In this document: piece by piece, positions 47,107 through 59,324 of the stretch | Layout: the number at the start of each line of letters is the position of its first letter | Numbering within the stretch: the first letter of the stretch is position 1 | Assembly (NCBI GenBank): GCA_002749535.1 | Contig: MZZL01000380.1 | Coordinates: 558,001 to 622,000 of the forward strand | DNA from: Apophysomyces variabilis | Taxonomy: Eukaryota > Mucoromycota > Mucoromycetes > Mucorales > Mucoraceae | Direction of reading: 5' to 3' | DNA length: 64,000 nucleotides | The notes under the pieces: model-generated | Told to the model about the DNA's origin: nothing | What the model saw: the letters and a program-made list of their open reading frames with translations, nothing else | Database searches by the model: none | Made by a program: the position numbers and the translations under genes

Positions 47107-47772
47107 TTAATGGTGGTGGCCAGCATCTTCAGTGCCAACGAAGTCGAGCTTGTAAACCGATCCACATTCGGGGCAACGATCGTAGTCGTGAGACTTGTCG
47201 ACGCTGATCCAGATAGTTTCGTGAGATTCAGCAGGGTAACCTAGTCAACCGAAAATTTCAAGATGAGAAATTAAAACGAGCAATAATAGCACTAGTTTTT
47301 TCTTTTCCTTTTAGAAAGAATGGGTCAAATCGTACCAGTGCATCCAACGAAGCGAACGGGATCGTGGGATTTGATGTACAAGGGGTTTTGGATGGTTCCA
47401 AGGTGGGTCATGTTCAAGGGAGCGGTGTCAAAGTATTCCTTGCCCTCGAGTTTGGCGAGGATTTCAAGACGTTCAAGACCCGTGGACTGTTCCAAGTCGG
47501 TAGGGACAGTACCTGGAGCGGCACCTGGACCCAAGTTCTTTTCAACGTCGTCATGAGCAACAGCACCGGCTAGAAATGAGCAAAGCAAAAAAAAAAGGAT
47601 TTGTTTATGGGATTAGCGAGCCATGATTCATTAGCAATAGCGATAACAACAACAGCAAAGAAATTGAAGGGGATAGTTTACATAGACGAGCGCCGAGGAC
47701 AGAGAAGGGTCTGGAAGAGGCGCGGACGGCAAGAGGAGCGGCACGAACAGCAGCACGACGAAGGGCAAACAT
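47107..47772 (-). CDS. COX4: Cytochrome c oxidase subunit Cox4 (COX5B homologue)
   Basis: Three exons, about 150 residues. Known role: zinc-binding nuclear-encoded subunit of mitochondrial complex IV. Exon 1 MFALRRAAVRAAPLAVRASS is a typical presequence (Arg/Ala, no acidic residues). After the intron at about 47573-47681 the mature start SGAVAHDDVEKNLGPGAAPG follows, then LEQSTGLERLEILAKLEGKE, MTHLGTIQNPLYIKSHDPVR and FVGCTG. The last exon reads YPAESHETIWISVDKSHDYD and CPECGSVYKLDFVG, ending HHH. The zinc ligands Cys (FVGCTG) and CPEC are present. Length and motif order match the family fully. Confidence 0.95.
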
Positions 47773-49341
47773 TGGGGTATTATTCTAGGAGAGGGGGGGT
47801 TTAAGGTAAGAAAAAAAAGTGTATTTTGTTTGTGGGAGGGTTGAAAATAAGCCAGGCCTCGTAACCCATCACACGATTTTTTTTTGTCAACGTTGCACAA
47901 CTTGTTGCATAGAGAGAGAAAAGCGGCTATGTGGCATCCGTGATTGGGGACCGTCTATTGGCACCAACATTTTGCAGCAAATACGTCATCATTTTCAGAG
48001 GAACGACTTGAAAAAAGATCGATGAGACTGGATTAATTCTTTTCTTTACTACAATGCCCAGAGTCGACGACTTACTGTGTCGAAACAAATGGGCTAAATT
48101 GGCAGGTCTCCACTTGACAAGTGGAGTATAGAATGACCATGACCGGAATAGCTCGAACACGACATACGGTAGCTCTAGGAAATACGTTGTTTGGGGACAA
48201 AGAAAACAAAGAGAACCGCGGAGAAAGCAAAACTTGTAGTTAGCATAACAGTTTGACACTTTACGTTGAATTGAAAATGGTCGATATATAGCCCAATAAA
48301 GATTGTACCTGTCCTATTGTTTGTTCTATCGGAAATGGAATATTTGATATACGATCTCAATCAAGCAATGTCAATTTGAGCTGCCAACAAGAGTAACCAA
48401 TTTTGAAACTTGGTTGCACTGCTTAAATCATCATTCAAGCAAAATCTTTTTCCTGGATCAAATTAGTAGTATTCGACAACAACCGTTTTCATTTAATTGG
48501 AATGAGAAGTAAAGCTGGAGTAAAGAAGCATGTAATTTGGGAACTTGTGTTGGTATGCCGGCAAAGAAATCCTTGTCTTTAAAATGAACTAGCGAAATGG
48601 TCAGTAATTGACTGTACAGAAGAGATAAAGGGAAATACAAGGCTTTCATCTTTCATATCATGGTTGTAGAATCTAACATGGATAGCCAATGACAGCAGAT
48701 AGTTTGTAACGTATATTTCATGCCAGTTTATTGGCGTCGAACCGAACAAATGGAAAAGAGTGGCTTGATTTCTGAACTCTAAAGGCGAATTTGACTCGCA
48801 GGGCTCATAGGCTCATAAAACCCATGCTGCCATATGATCGACCATCCAAATTCCTTTTTGATATGGTATGTAACGGGTTCACGCCTTTTTGTTTTGATCT
48901 TGTAATAAGGGAAGCAATGGCTATAAGAAGGCTTCCTCACAAATTTTCTTCTCGATTGGCTAGAAGCGGCAGGGCAATGATATGGCTCTCGGTTAATGTG
49001 AGAAGAGGGCAGGTCATCTGAACAAGTTTTGCGGTAGTACGATCCTTCTTTTCGTTCAGCGGGATTCATTTGAGGTCCGTTTGGTCATCCAAAGTGTTCC
49101 ATTTTCTTTTCTTTTTCTTTTTTCTGCCGAGGAAATTGTATTTCTAACGATGCTAGGCTATGAGTTCTTTGGGGGGAAAGGACAAAGCATATTAAAATCG
49201 TTTTGACCCGATCATAGATTTTTTGCGGTGTGTCAAAGTAGATTCAACATATGCACATTACCAATATACTATCTTTCGTTTGCTTGGTATATCTCTATTT
49301 GTTAAGGAGAGGGATTGAAGAAGGGGGGTTTGGGTACGACA
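47773..49341. other. Intergenic, no supported gene
   Basis: About 1.6 kb between COX4 (5' flank here) and the 3' end of the Rab gene. Open frames at 47927-48259, 48175-48360 and 48779-49069 have no recognised domain. The last (minus, starting MNPAERKEGSYYRKTCSDDL) could be an eroded mobile-element fragment, but the support is slight. Confidence 0.5.
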
Positions 49342-50426
49342 TTAAAATAGTCCACAACAAGATGGGGATGGTGTTGGATCTTGTTCTTCAGCAATTCTGG
49401 GTTGCCTCGTCCTGTGAGAAGGTAGATATTGTGTACGATCGACAAGCACACGTGTGAGATGCAAGAATATATCCTCAATGGTTCCTGACATGGGTTTTCA
49501 AATAGGTTAGTTACCGAAATTTCCTTGGTCTTCTTTCCTTCTTTCTCTTTTTCTCATATTTTCCCGCTCTTTTTTTTTTCTCCTCTCGCTCTTTATCTGG
49601 TTATCCAATTCATTCTGTGGTTTTTGTTTTACCATCATCTTCTTTGGCTGATACTTCGTAAAGTTGAGTCTCAGGGCCCAGCACGCGCGTGACATACTCT
49701 CGTGCGCGTTCCAGTGGCACTTCCCGTTGTGATGGTGCTAGATCCAATTTGTTTGCCACTACGACGATGACCGGTTCCTCCATCATATTCCGTTTCAGTT
49801 CTGTTATCCGAATTTCGTGAGACTAAAGTCTTTTGGACGCTTTGTTCTTTTTTTTTTGTTTTGTTTCCGATATTGCTTAATCGAGTGCATCTAACCTTCG
49901 ATCCATGAATGCATTTCCACGAAGCTGTCTTGTGATGTGATATCGTATACCAGTAGAGCGGCCTGTGCTCCTCTATAGTACATAGGTGCCATAGCGCGAA
50001 ATCGTTCTATCGATCCAGCTTGAGCAATGGGGCGAATGGAACAGGCCCAAGTTTTATGCTTCTACCTTGGCCGGCAGTGTCCCATATCTGTAACCGGACT
50101 TTACAATGATCGACTGTTCTGCGTTTATCCAAAATGAGACACTATCGACGAAGCAACAAGAAGGAGGAAGAAGAAGAGGGGTGGGGTGGGGTATAGAGTA
50201 GCTTACAGCTTTTTTGTCATCAAGGATGCGCCAATGGTGGAAGTGGAATTGGGAGAAAAAGTCTTTGATATATATCGTACAACGAGTGATGTTTTTCCGA
50301 CACCTAAGCGTCCATTGATGCATGAGTGGAAGGGTACATCTTCCATCTCCCTTTTCAGACCAAATAATACTTGCTTTGACTTCCCAGTATAACGACTTTT
50401 GCTTCCAATGTTGAAGATGCATACAT
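49342..50426 (-). CDS. Rab GTPase, Rab5/Rab22-like subfamily
   Basis: Six exons, about 215 residues. Known role: GTP switch controlling early endosomal traffic. Start MYASSTLEAKVVILGSQS; the P-loop GSQSVGKTSLVVRY is assembled across an intron (50304-50374) whose donor is GC, not GT (CAAA|gcaagt). Switch I: NSTSTIGASLMTKKL; switch II region VRLQIWDTAGQ then ERFRAMAPMYYRGAQAALLV; guanine motifs NKLDL (49752 region) and EVSAKEDDG; end DPTPSPSCCGLF with two cysteines for geranylgeranylation. APMYYRGAQAA and TIGAS-MTK point to the Rab5/21/22/31 group. The last exon begins TIEDIFLHLTRVL after acceptor catgtcag; stop at 49342-49344. All nucleotide-binding motifs are intact. Confidence 0.88.
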
Positions 50427-51271
50427 GATGTAGATGTTTTGGTCGGATAGAAGAAAAGAACAACAGCAAACCAAGAAAAGAAAAAAAAAAGAGACCCAAA
50501 AAAATTAAATAGAATAGGGAAATCAAAAAAAAGTGCAGAAAAAAAAGAGAAAGAGAAAAAAAGAGAGAGTTGAAAAAGGCGAAGAGAAGAATAAACTTTT
50601 TTTTTCTTTTTTGCACGTAAAGAAAAAAGACCTATTGCATTGCTGGATTGTCGCAGCACACACAAAACAACATCCTTAAGACATACTTTTATATATACTG
50701 CCAAAAAAAAAATATTGGAAAACTATCCGCGGCCTTCAATTTTATGGTTACCTTTCCTTTCCTCACGACAAGAAAACCTCTTTTGTTTCATCCTCGTCTT
50801 TTATAAACCATTCCATACTGAATACCTTATTACGACAGCCCTGAGCGGAGAACATACCTCTTACCCTTTCTGAATAAAAGAAATTGTCGTACACCCTTTT
50901 TTGACCTGAGACCCAAGGCCCATAGAAATCATTGACGCCTCCTCCCTCTCTCCCTCCCTCGCTCCCTTCCCCATCCCCCAAAGTTCTTGAGAGTCACATG
51001 CTTCTTTTCTGGCGCGGAAAATGACGTACAGATGACTTTCTGGCATTGTTCCACTTGCCACAAGAATTACCCAAAAGGTAGAAAAAAATCTTGAATTCTT
51101 TTGCAGAAAATCCTTCATTCAACTCAACATTCTCAAATGGAGCAAAATAAAACAAGTCAGAGAGAAAGAAAACAAGTTGATGTAACACGAAATGGAATTT
51201 ATTGGTGTGGGTCTTTAGAAACAGAGAGAGAAAGAGAGAATAGGAAAGGGAAAAAGAAAGAACAAGAAATT
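50427..51271. other. Intergenic with long purine/pyrimidine tract
   Basis: Positions 50450-50635 are almost pure A/G on the plus strand (pyrimidine-rich on the Rab coding strand, so a CT-rich leader or promoter). CT-rich DNA recurs at 50937-50985 and GA-rich DNA at 51220-51266. The right part is the 3' flank of the formin gene. Open frames in this low-complexity DNA are artefacts. Confidence 0.55.
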
Positions 51272-54200
51272 TTAAACTGAAGCAGAAATAGTCGGTAACG
51301 TGTTCGATCGTTCATCACAACTTGAGCTCCGTCGCCGCCTTCGTGCTACTCGCCATGAATGTTCTCCTCGACGAAGTCCTGCTCTGAGCTCACGTAACAC
51401 TTGTTCAAACCCCCCTTCATTGTCCATCACTTCAGTAGCAGGTGTTAAAGGACGCTCAATTGTCTGAAGGCTATGGGAAGAGGATGAAGGGGATAGAACC
51501 TGCGCACGGATAATTGGAATGGGTGATGCTCGGGCACTTTCACAACTCGACGTCTGACGCTTCTGTAATCCATCAAGTTTTGTTGGTTAGCTTGACTACA
51601 TCCCTTTGTCCTTCGCAAAACAATCCTTAGATTAAAAAAAAACAAACCTTCAACATTTCTTGTTGTTTCTGTTTTCGAAGTGCTCTTTCATGGGCTTCAT
51701 GAATCTCAAGTTGGGCTCTCTGTAGATGAAAGAATTAGCCCGTTTCACTAGTAGAATATGATGAATCTTTGCTTACCGCAAAGGATGCTGAGAACGAGTG
51801 GATAATATCGAAAAATTCTTCGGATTTGATGGTTGCTGGATCTTCGCCATAATACACAATCAATTCCTTTAGTTTTTCTTCGATATCCGTAGTCATTGCT
51901 TTGAGGTTGTTAGCAATGGGCTCAGCCTCAATTAAGAACTCCTGTAATTACAATAATGTAAGATAAACCTTGAGTTCTATTTTTCTTGAAACCAAAAAAA
52001 AAATGCTTGTATCTTACCTCCATGGCCTCGGCAAACCGATCGATTTGCAACATGGATAGACGTCGTCGACAATGCAGATTAAGTTCATCTTTGATTTGTG
52101 TGATGTTGCCAATTAAAGTATTGACAGAAGCAAACAGGATAGGAGGCGACACTATGAAAGAAAAAAAAAAAGAGCAATCGGCTGGTTAGACAAACTTGGG
52201 AAAAAAAATAAGTAAAGCTTGTTATTTTACGTTTGGCAGCCGCTTCAAGGTGGATAATATCATCTCGGAAGCTCACAACATCGTTGTCTGACTTGGCCAA
52301 GAAATACACAAGATAGTGCAACAATGTCGGCATATTGCTGACACCTTCCCCTTCCGCTCTCGTGTCTCTCATCTGGTGAAAAATAAAAAATAAAAATAAA
52401 ATAAAAAGAATGATGTTATATATAACCCGACTTGAATAGAAACAAAACTTACCTTTAGCAATGCATCTAAATGGAAACCACAGGCATTTCCACGAACCGT
52501 TTGCCCATTCAAATAGTTACCAATGGCAAGTACAGTCTGTCAATGGGAGATTTGTGTTCCTTTTTTAGTCAGGGGCAACTCATAAGGGTTTCAAGACGGT
52601 GACACCTTACCTTCAATACTTTTTTAAAACGAGTACTGTCCCGTAACTCACAGATGGCATCCTGCAATGTATCAAGTCTCTGTTTTTTTGGGGGGAGGAG
52701 AGGAGGAACGGAAAAGGGTTTAGTGAGCTTTTCTTTCCCAGCTTATTAAACTTAAAAAAAAAGAAGGTAATACTTGCAGGCAGGATCTCCTCCAATTCAT
52801 GTTTGAATCGGCGTCTGAAAATCATGCAGCTGACACGATCTGCCAACCGGGGAATATACATGATCTGTGTGTCCCAGTAAAAAAAAAAAAAAAAAGGGTC
52901 AGTGCCCATATAAGAATAATCAAGAAGCACACTTACAGCTCGGAAATAACGTTCAGCATTGCCAAGCAATTCCACATCGCCATCATACTCCTTAACAATC
53001 TCAATCTATAAACAAAAAAACCGAAATCATTGGTATCCTCGCCTTCTTTCTATGTAGGGTTAGCCTACCTCTTCCTTGGTTGGAATATATTGCCGAATGG
53101 CCATTAGATTATCAACGCTCAGACGATGATCGTCTATGTTCCAAATAGCATCTCGAATTTCAGGATAAGATAATTTGATACGAGCCAACATAATGGCTGG
53201 AGAAATAGAAAGAAAACAATGAAAACAAGTTAGGCTACACTTCTTTGACTTTCTTTTTTTCAAACCTACCAATGTTATTTGCTCGGTTGAACTCAAGCAA
53301 GGTCACCAATCCGGTCTTGCGGATCTTTGGACTTTCCGCTTTCTCTCTCGTGGTGTTGCCTGAATAGACTAAAGTTTAGCCATGCCAGCCTGTGTAAGTA
53401 GAAAGAGAAGAACACAATTTACCTTTGGTTGCATTTTGGGACTTCTTGAACAATCGCTCTAATTCGGTCGTATCAAGCTCAACACCCAAAATATCCTGCC
53501 TGGGACTGCGAGGTGCTATCTCTTCAAATGACGCATCATCCGATTCTGCTTCACTTCCGCTGCTCGTCAAGGGCGATTCCAACCCATTTTCAAAGTCAGA
53601 TGATAGAATCTCCTTCCAAACGGTATTCTGGATTCTCTCAGGTGGCAGCTTGGACCAGAAAAGTTGCTAAAAGTTAAAAAAGAAAAAGGGGGAAAGCAAG
53701 GTTAGAAAACAGTAAAAAAAAAAATGAATACGTGGACAATATTACCTTCATCGTGATATTGGACGGTTTATGTTGCAATGTATTGTGATTCGTAGTGGCA
53801 GGGTTGGCTTCGGCAATGGATCGGAATGCATACATTTCAGTGGGAGAGGTAGGTGCGCTATTGGTAGGCGAAGAAACTGTATTCTCATGGAGTGATTTCA
53901 ACGTTGGGAACGCTAGGTTAAGAGCGAGAGGATGCAAGTACTTGGAACACCGGTTAGCACTGCGTCGTTTGGCTGCCAGATTTCGTCGCATAATCACGGT
54001 CGACACTGTCTGCGACGGTGGAGGCGGCGGTGGAGGTGGTGGCGGGGGTGGCGGAGGTGGAGCTGGTGAGGGTTCTGGAATGGAAGAGGCTGTCGTTGGT
54101 GCAGGCGTGGCTGGAGGTGAGTCCAATTCGACTTGGGACGTCTTTGTGTTGAGATGTCGATCAAGATCCACCTCCCTTCCTGTTTGGATCGCAAGGATTT

Positions 54201-57200
54201 TATCTTCCCTGTCCTTCAAATCTGCCTGCACTTTAGAAACCTTCATCAAAAGTTCATTCTTCTCTCGTCGAATCTTTGCCGTGGCCTCTTCGCTGTTTCG
54301 TAGTGCATCCTTGAGCTCTTCAACCATGTTACGTAAACCTTCAACGTCCTCCAAATGGTCTAACTTGGATCCATCCAACGAACTACGGACATTGTATTCT
54401 TCATCAAGTCGTTTTTCGATCAGATCAGAAGAAAGCTTTCCAACAATCGGTTGGATTGCCACAAGAAACTGCTGTAGTGTCTGATGGAAATCACCTGAAC
54501 AACACTGTATCAACATTTCATGCTAGAAAATGATGTTGATGCCGTCTTACCGTGCTTGGAATCCACGATCTTCATATTCTTCGCAAAAATCCCGATGACC
54601 GTCCACATATCTTGCACAAATCTAGGTGGTTTGACATCTGGTCAGTTATCATGCATTTCCTTTTCATTCATTGTACTGATACCGTTTGTTTCTCTTCAGT
54701 TTATCTTTGCCAACACTGAGCAAATCGGTAACACTATCGACGACTAAATAGTAGATCTCGGGGTCAGATTCTGAAAACCGTTTGAGTGCTGCCGACATCA
54801 CGTCTTCAGGTTGTCTATTGGTGTAACATTGTTTAGCCAGACGCAAAGATCCCTTCAGCATACTCACAATTGCCAGACGGTTTGTCGTTTTGTCTTTTCA
54901 GCCTCGCGAAGCAACTCTAGATCCGACCTCTTTTCTTCCAAATAGGTCTTGATCTGAGTTTCCATGGCGTCGGAGATATCCTCGGTCTCCAAAGTCTGTT
55001 ACCCCGTGAGTGGATCATCCTCTTGGCTGCAAATTAATCTTCTTACCTTGAGATAATCGTCCAGTCCACGTCTTTCAAGCTCTTCGCGCAAAGCACGTCG
55101 TGTCTCGATATTTTCCGGTGTGTTTACAATAGCATTAAACAGACCCATTGTTGCGGCTTTGCACTCCCACATTGCCGACTTATCATCGTCAGGGGAAGAT
55201 TTGGGTAGCAAAGTCTGCAGGCTTTGGACCAGTCGTTCAAATCGATACTGTTCACCGCGTACTTCTGACAGCATGTTAAGGATGGCATCATACCCTGGTT
55301 GGGATAACAAACACAAGGCCGAGAAAACCTCAAAGATGTGGATGCACACCTTGATGACAGTGTTAGACGTGGTATTTTGAGCTGATGAATCAGCGGAAGG
55401 TGGTGATAAAGTGGAAGTTGAAAAGGAAGGTAGAATATGGGAACTGATGGATGATATGGAGGACGATCTGCGAACGTTTGGACTTGGTATCGTCTGATGG
55501 TTCGAAGTACCATTCGTCGTTCCAGCAGCAGCTGTTGCAAGGCATGCAAACAGCGCAAAAATGAGCTGATGAAGAATGGCCGGACGCATCAAGACTTGAT
55601 TGAGACCAGGCTAAAGGAAAGACAAAAAGAGGTCTGTTATTTTGATGTGTTCATAGATAGCAAAAAGAAAAAAAAGAAAAGCGCGAAAGTAGGGGAAAAC
55701 TAAAAGGCAAATACTGTATCTGCTCCTTGATCCCCTTTTGCTCCTTTTGTGCACCTTTTTTATACTTACGTCTGTGTTTAACAGCACCCGAAGACATTTT
55801 ATGCATTCAAGTAAGCATGCTTCATCGCCTTCGCTCAGTCGCTGTCCGTTACGTTTTCTAATTTACAAGTAAAAAAAGCACGGGCAAATTTAATTCATAA
55901 TTTTTGTAAGATTTCTTTGTCTTTGCAGGTTTCTTTGTTTGAAGGGAAGGGAGAAAGCGCACTTACTTCTTTCGCTTTCCATTGATTCTTTCTAGTACGC
56001 CTTCAATAGCTGCAAGCCCGTCGTGTCGACGGGAGAGAAATTCCTTCGTCCATGATAGGTTGCTAGTAGACAAGGTTACCCTTAAGGACGTCAGATGCTT
56101 TGTCAATGCATCAGAGGGCATATTTCTAGAAATCAAAACATGATTAAAACAATGAAACGGAGAGAATAAAAAGCAAAAATATCAAACTAGAATGTTTTCT
56201 ATGAATTGGCGGCTTTTTGTTTTTACCTGCTTCGAAGTCGCTCAACATAGTAGTACGGACTTGTCCTGTCGCGAGCTCGTTTGCTCTCATCAGGAGAGCC
56301 GGCAACCAAAGCTGACAGGTGTGATGCATCTTTACGTGTCAAACTGTGATAAACATAGCTTCGTGTTGACTCGCTTGGTCGTGGAACGACGTTATTCGGT
56401 TTGATTCCTTTATTGTCCAGTAGTAGCCAGGCCGCTGCGTCTGTGTTATCCTCGTCCTGCTGAGCTAGCGCATCGAATTCGAGGATCATAGAGCCAACTT
56501 TGGAATTACAACTAGCCGCAGTAACCATGTTCTTTCTTCTGAATTTGTAACTCGCTGCTCGTCGATCCATGGCAGCGGTTGGGGGCTGCAACAAGTTATT
56601 GGCTTGTGCGCCTGTATTGGGCTTATTCGCTTTCTCGGTCACCGTTTGGCTAACATTTTTCTCTTTCTCTTTCTCTTTGTCTTTTTCATCGTCTTCGTCG
56701 TCTTCTTCTTTGACGTCCATTGGATTAAGTTGTTGGCTATTATTACGAGGCAATTTTTGGGAGAATAATCGGGAGGTTTCGCTCCGTTTCATCGCATTCT
56801 TTTGCCGTAAGCCACGCGTATTTGCAAAAAGCGAAGTAGAAGAATTGGACGTTGACATTGTCTTCTTACCGTCTCCCGATTCGGTGACCGCCTTCTTATT
56901 ACTCTTGATATGTTGATTTTGTTGGAGGAGGTACAGTTTTCGTTCACGAGGAAGCTGTCGAAGCTTATCTCTATGACCATCTTTCATATTTAATTCATCC
57001 TGTAATACCATCAAAGACAATAGATTAAATGTTACTATTGGTGCCATTTTAGCAAACGCAATTCACTTGCCAGCAATGTCTCGAAAACTGAGTTTAATTC
57101 GTTTTGGTCCATAGCATCAGGGGTTGTTGGTGAGTCTGTTGTGGGTTCTTCAAGAGGTTCTACTTCGTTTGCAGGACTGACGGTACCACCAAGCCATGTG

Positions 57201-57502
57201 GGTAGTAGATTCTTTCCAAATCTCGTGGAGCTGCTCATTCGTAGAAGGGAACGTTCTTCTGAGGTTTTACCATGTTTTGTACGGAGAGGGATAGTTGAAG
57301 GATTGGACTGGTTTTGTTTGTTGGTTGGCTTTCTATTGATTGCTGTTGTCTGGACTGAATGCAGCGACTTTGCCTTTATCGGTTGATCATCCGAATTCAT
57401 TGACATTGAAATATGTGGATCTGTCGTGGGAGAAGAAAGGGATTTTCTGATATGAACGTTCGTAGATGATTGCTTTACAGATGGATTGCGGTTTGCACCC
57501 AT
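51272..57502 (-). CDS. Diaphanous-related formin (Bni1/SepA type)
   Basis: About 20 exons, roughly 1,640 residues. Known role: nucleates and elongates actin cables for polarised tip growth and septation under Rho GTPases. Start MGANRNPSVKQSSTNVHIRK; disordered Ser/Thr-rich head; GTPase-binding domain begins FETLL|DELNM-x4-RDKLRQLPRERKLYLL, joined across a GC-AG intron (57000-57070). FH3/armadillo part: LEGVLERINGK-like AIEGVLERINGKRKK, CLLECIKCLRVLLNTD, AMWECKAATMGLFNAIVNTP. Coiled coil VEGLRNMVEELKDALRNSEE. FH1: at least 15 consecutive Pro (54016-54062). FH2: QLFWSKLPPERIQNTVWKEI, ELERLFKKSQNATKG, AIMLARIKLSYPEIRDAIWN, TVLAIGNYLNGQTVRGNACG-FHLDALLK. The C-terminal DAD-like region is basic (RRGEHSWRVARRRRRSSSCD) with LRELRAGLRRGE, implying autoinhibition. 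Stop at 51272-51274. Small exon limits are approximate. Confidence 0.95.
54016..54062 (-). repeat. Polyproline-coding tract (formin FH1)
   Basis: A GGT/GGC/GGA/GGG triplet run on the plus strand encodes the long proline run that binds profilin-actin in the formin FH1 region. The antisense frame reads polyGly and is not a gene. Confidence 0.9.
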
Positions 57503-59324
57503 AGCAGGTAGGGAGTGGAAGGGGATATATCTTTAGGAGGACAATAATGAGAGAAAACGAATGTGAAGAGAAACGGAAAAAGGACAGTAAAGATGTTGCT
57601 TTCAAAGCAGCAAACACTTAGGGAATGATCGAACGCAACTGACGCTCTGTACGTAGGAGATGGATTTTGGAGTAGTAGGGGTGAGGAAAAGAGAAAAGAG
57701 TAAAGACAGAGGTGGAGCGAACTCAAAAATGCCTGGTTCCTGGAAAGGAGTCCTCTCTCTTTCTCTTGCTCTCTCTGGAAAGCCCCTTCCTTGGTGCGAA
57801 CTCCTTATTCCCGGAATATTCATACCTGCTGATATCAATACATAAAATTGACCATCCCACATGCCCAACGTATATATATACTCAACCCATCATTCCCATT
57901 TTCAGGGTTTGGGTCAAATGCCGGAAACGTTCAATGACGTTAATAGACAGACGTAGAGAATACATCGTCCTTTCTTGTATAGTATTTAACAAACATCTTG
58001 TGTAGCATTTTCTTGGTTCTTTTTCATGTCTGCAAAATGGCATATATCAAACTTGTTGAATCGACAAGGCTATTTTAAGATCAGTAGGTCAGTGCTGGTT
58101 TAAACTATTTGGTGATATGTCCTCGTGAGACTAAAAAAACAGACAAGCATTTATCCATGAATTTATTGTCTCACCCGATTCATTTAGCTCCTTCCCATGA
58201 TAATCATTGGTTGAAATGCTTATATACAAAACCATGTGCAAAAACAAAACAACCATGTCAATCTCCATGGAGTAGGTTTATTTACTATCCTTTACTGCTT
58301 TTTCCTGCGATGGCTCGCGCCAACGCGCTATTTTACAGGGGTCATAAAGATGTTTTAGCAATCGTTACAGAGAAACCTCCTACGTAATTCTTCTTCATTA
58401 ATAGCAAACTGAACGTACTGCAAAAGAAAGAGAAAAGGAGAATCGTGCGAGAAACAATGAATAGCCGATGCTTAATTACCGAAGGAACCCCTTTTCATTT
58501 AAGTAATCTCAGCTATTTAATGCAAAGCTTACTAGATTTAGCGAGGGCTTTAAGTCTACCATATAATGTTAAACGGTAAGATCTCGCACTTCATAGAGTC
58601 TAAAACACTTTGTAGCGAGATAAATTCGATTGAAGCAAAATCTTATGATTGTTTTGCGCAAGTCAGTGTAATGTTCATTGGACAAAAGGTTGGGAACGAC
58701 ATATGGATTCGAGGAATGGGAAGTATTTTATAAATACGAGTAGTATCGCACTGCCGATGTAAAGCGACCTATTTCCAATAGTAGATTACCAGTTTGCATA
58801 AATGAAGTATATTAAAAAGCCTCAGTTATATAGTGTCTTGTGAACCTAGAGTGTACATATCATTATATAACGTACAACCTCATAAACATGGACAGTCTTT
58901 TGTACTGTATATCTCATTCTGTTTTTTACTTCATTTTTCCTGCGGCGTATCTGTGTACATTGTTTGACCAAATGCTTTTAGACACGCCGGGATTAACTTT
59001 GCATTATTGGGAGCTTACTTGATTTTTATCGGCTGTATAGGTAGATGAGTTTCTTTGTTTTATACCTAGGAAGTTGATGACTGCAGATTGATTGTTCAAT
59101 ATTTGTTTTAACCTTACGGAGCGACTGGTAGCGTCTCTTTAACTGTATGATATCATTCTCCAATCATGTCTATTTACAGACTGTACATAAAGGCTAAGAA
59201 ATACAAAATATTTATTTATACTATATTATAATGCGAATCAGTAGTTGCAATTCAGCAACAGAAGGTGACTTAAAACAGGCAATGTTATTAAACGCCAAAC
59301 GGTATGGCAGCGGGTATTTTCCAA
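57503..59324. other. Intergenic, formin 5' flank
   Basis: About 1.8 kb. Next to the formin ATG the DNA is CT-rich on the coding strand. Frames at 57602-57868, 57712-58005 and 58109-58387 are open but without domains. A segment near 58500-58560 reads QSLLDLARALSLPYNVK on the plus strand, which looks protein-like but is isolated and could be an eroded fragment. Right end: CaM kinase 3' flank, very AT-rich. Confidence 0.45.

Noticed and set aside
47320..47573. Plus-strand frames over the COX4 exon
   Set aside because: Antisense shadows of a well-supported COX4 exon.
50054..50704. 216-codon minus-strand frame, Phe/Ser/Leu-rich
   Set aside because: It reads the Rab exons out of frame plus low-complexity CT leader; the true Rab frame is assembled across introns.
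53795..54484. 229-codon plus-strand frame with a long polyGly run
   Set aside because: It is the antisense of the formin FH1 polyproline region; no domain and no splice logic of its own.
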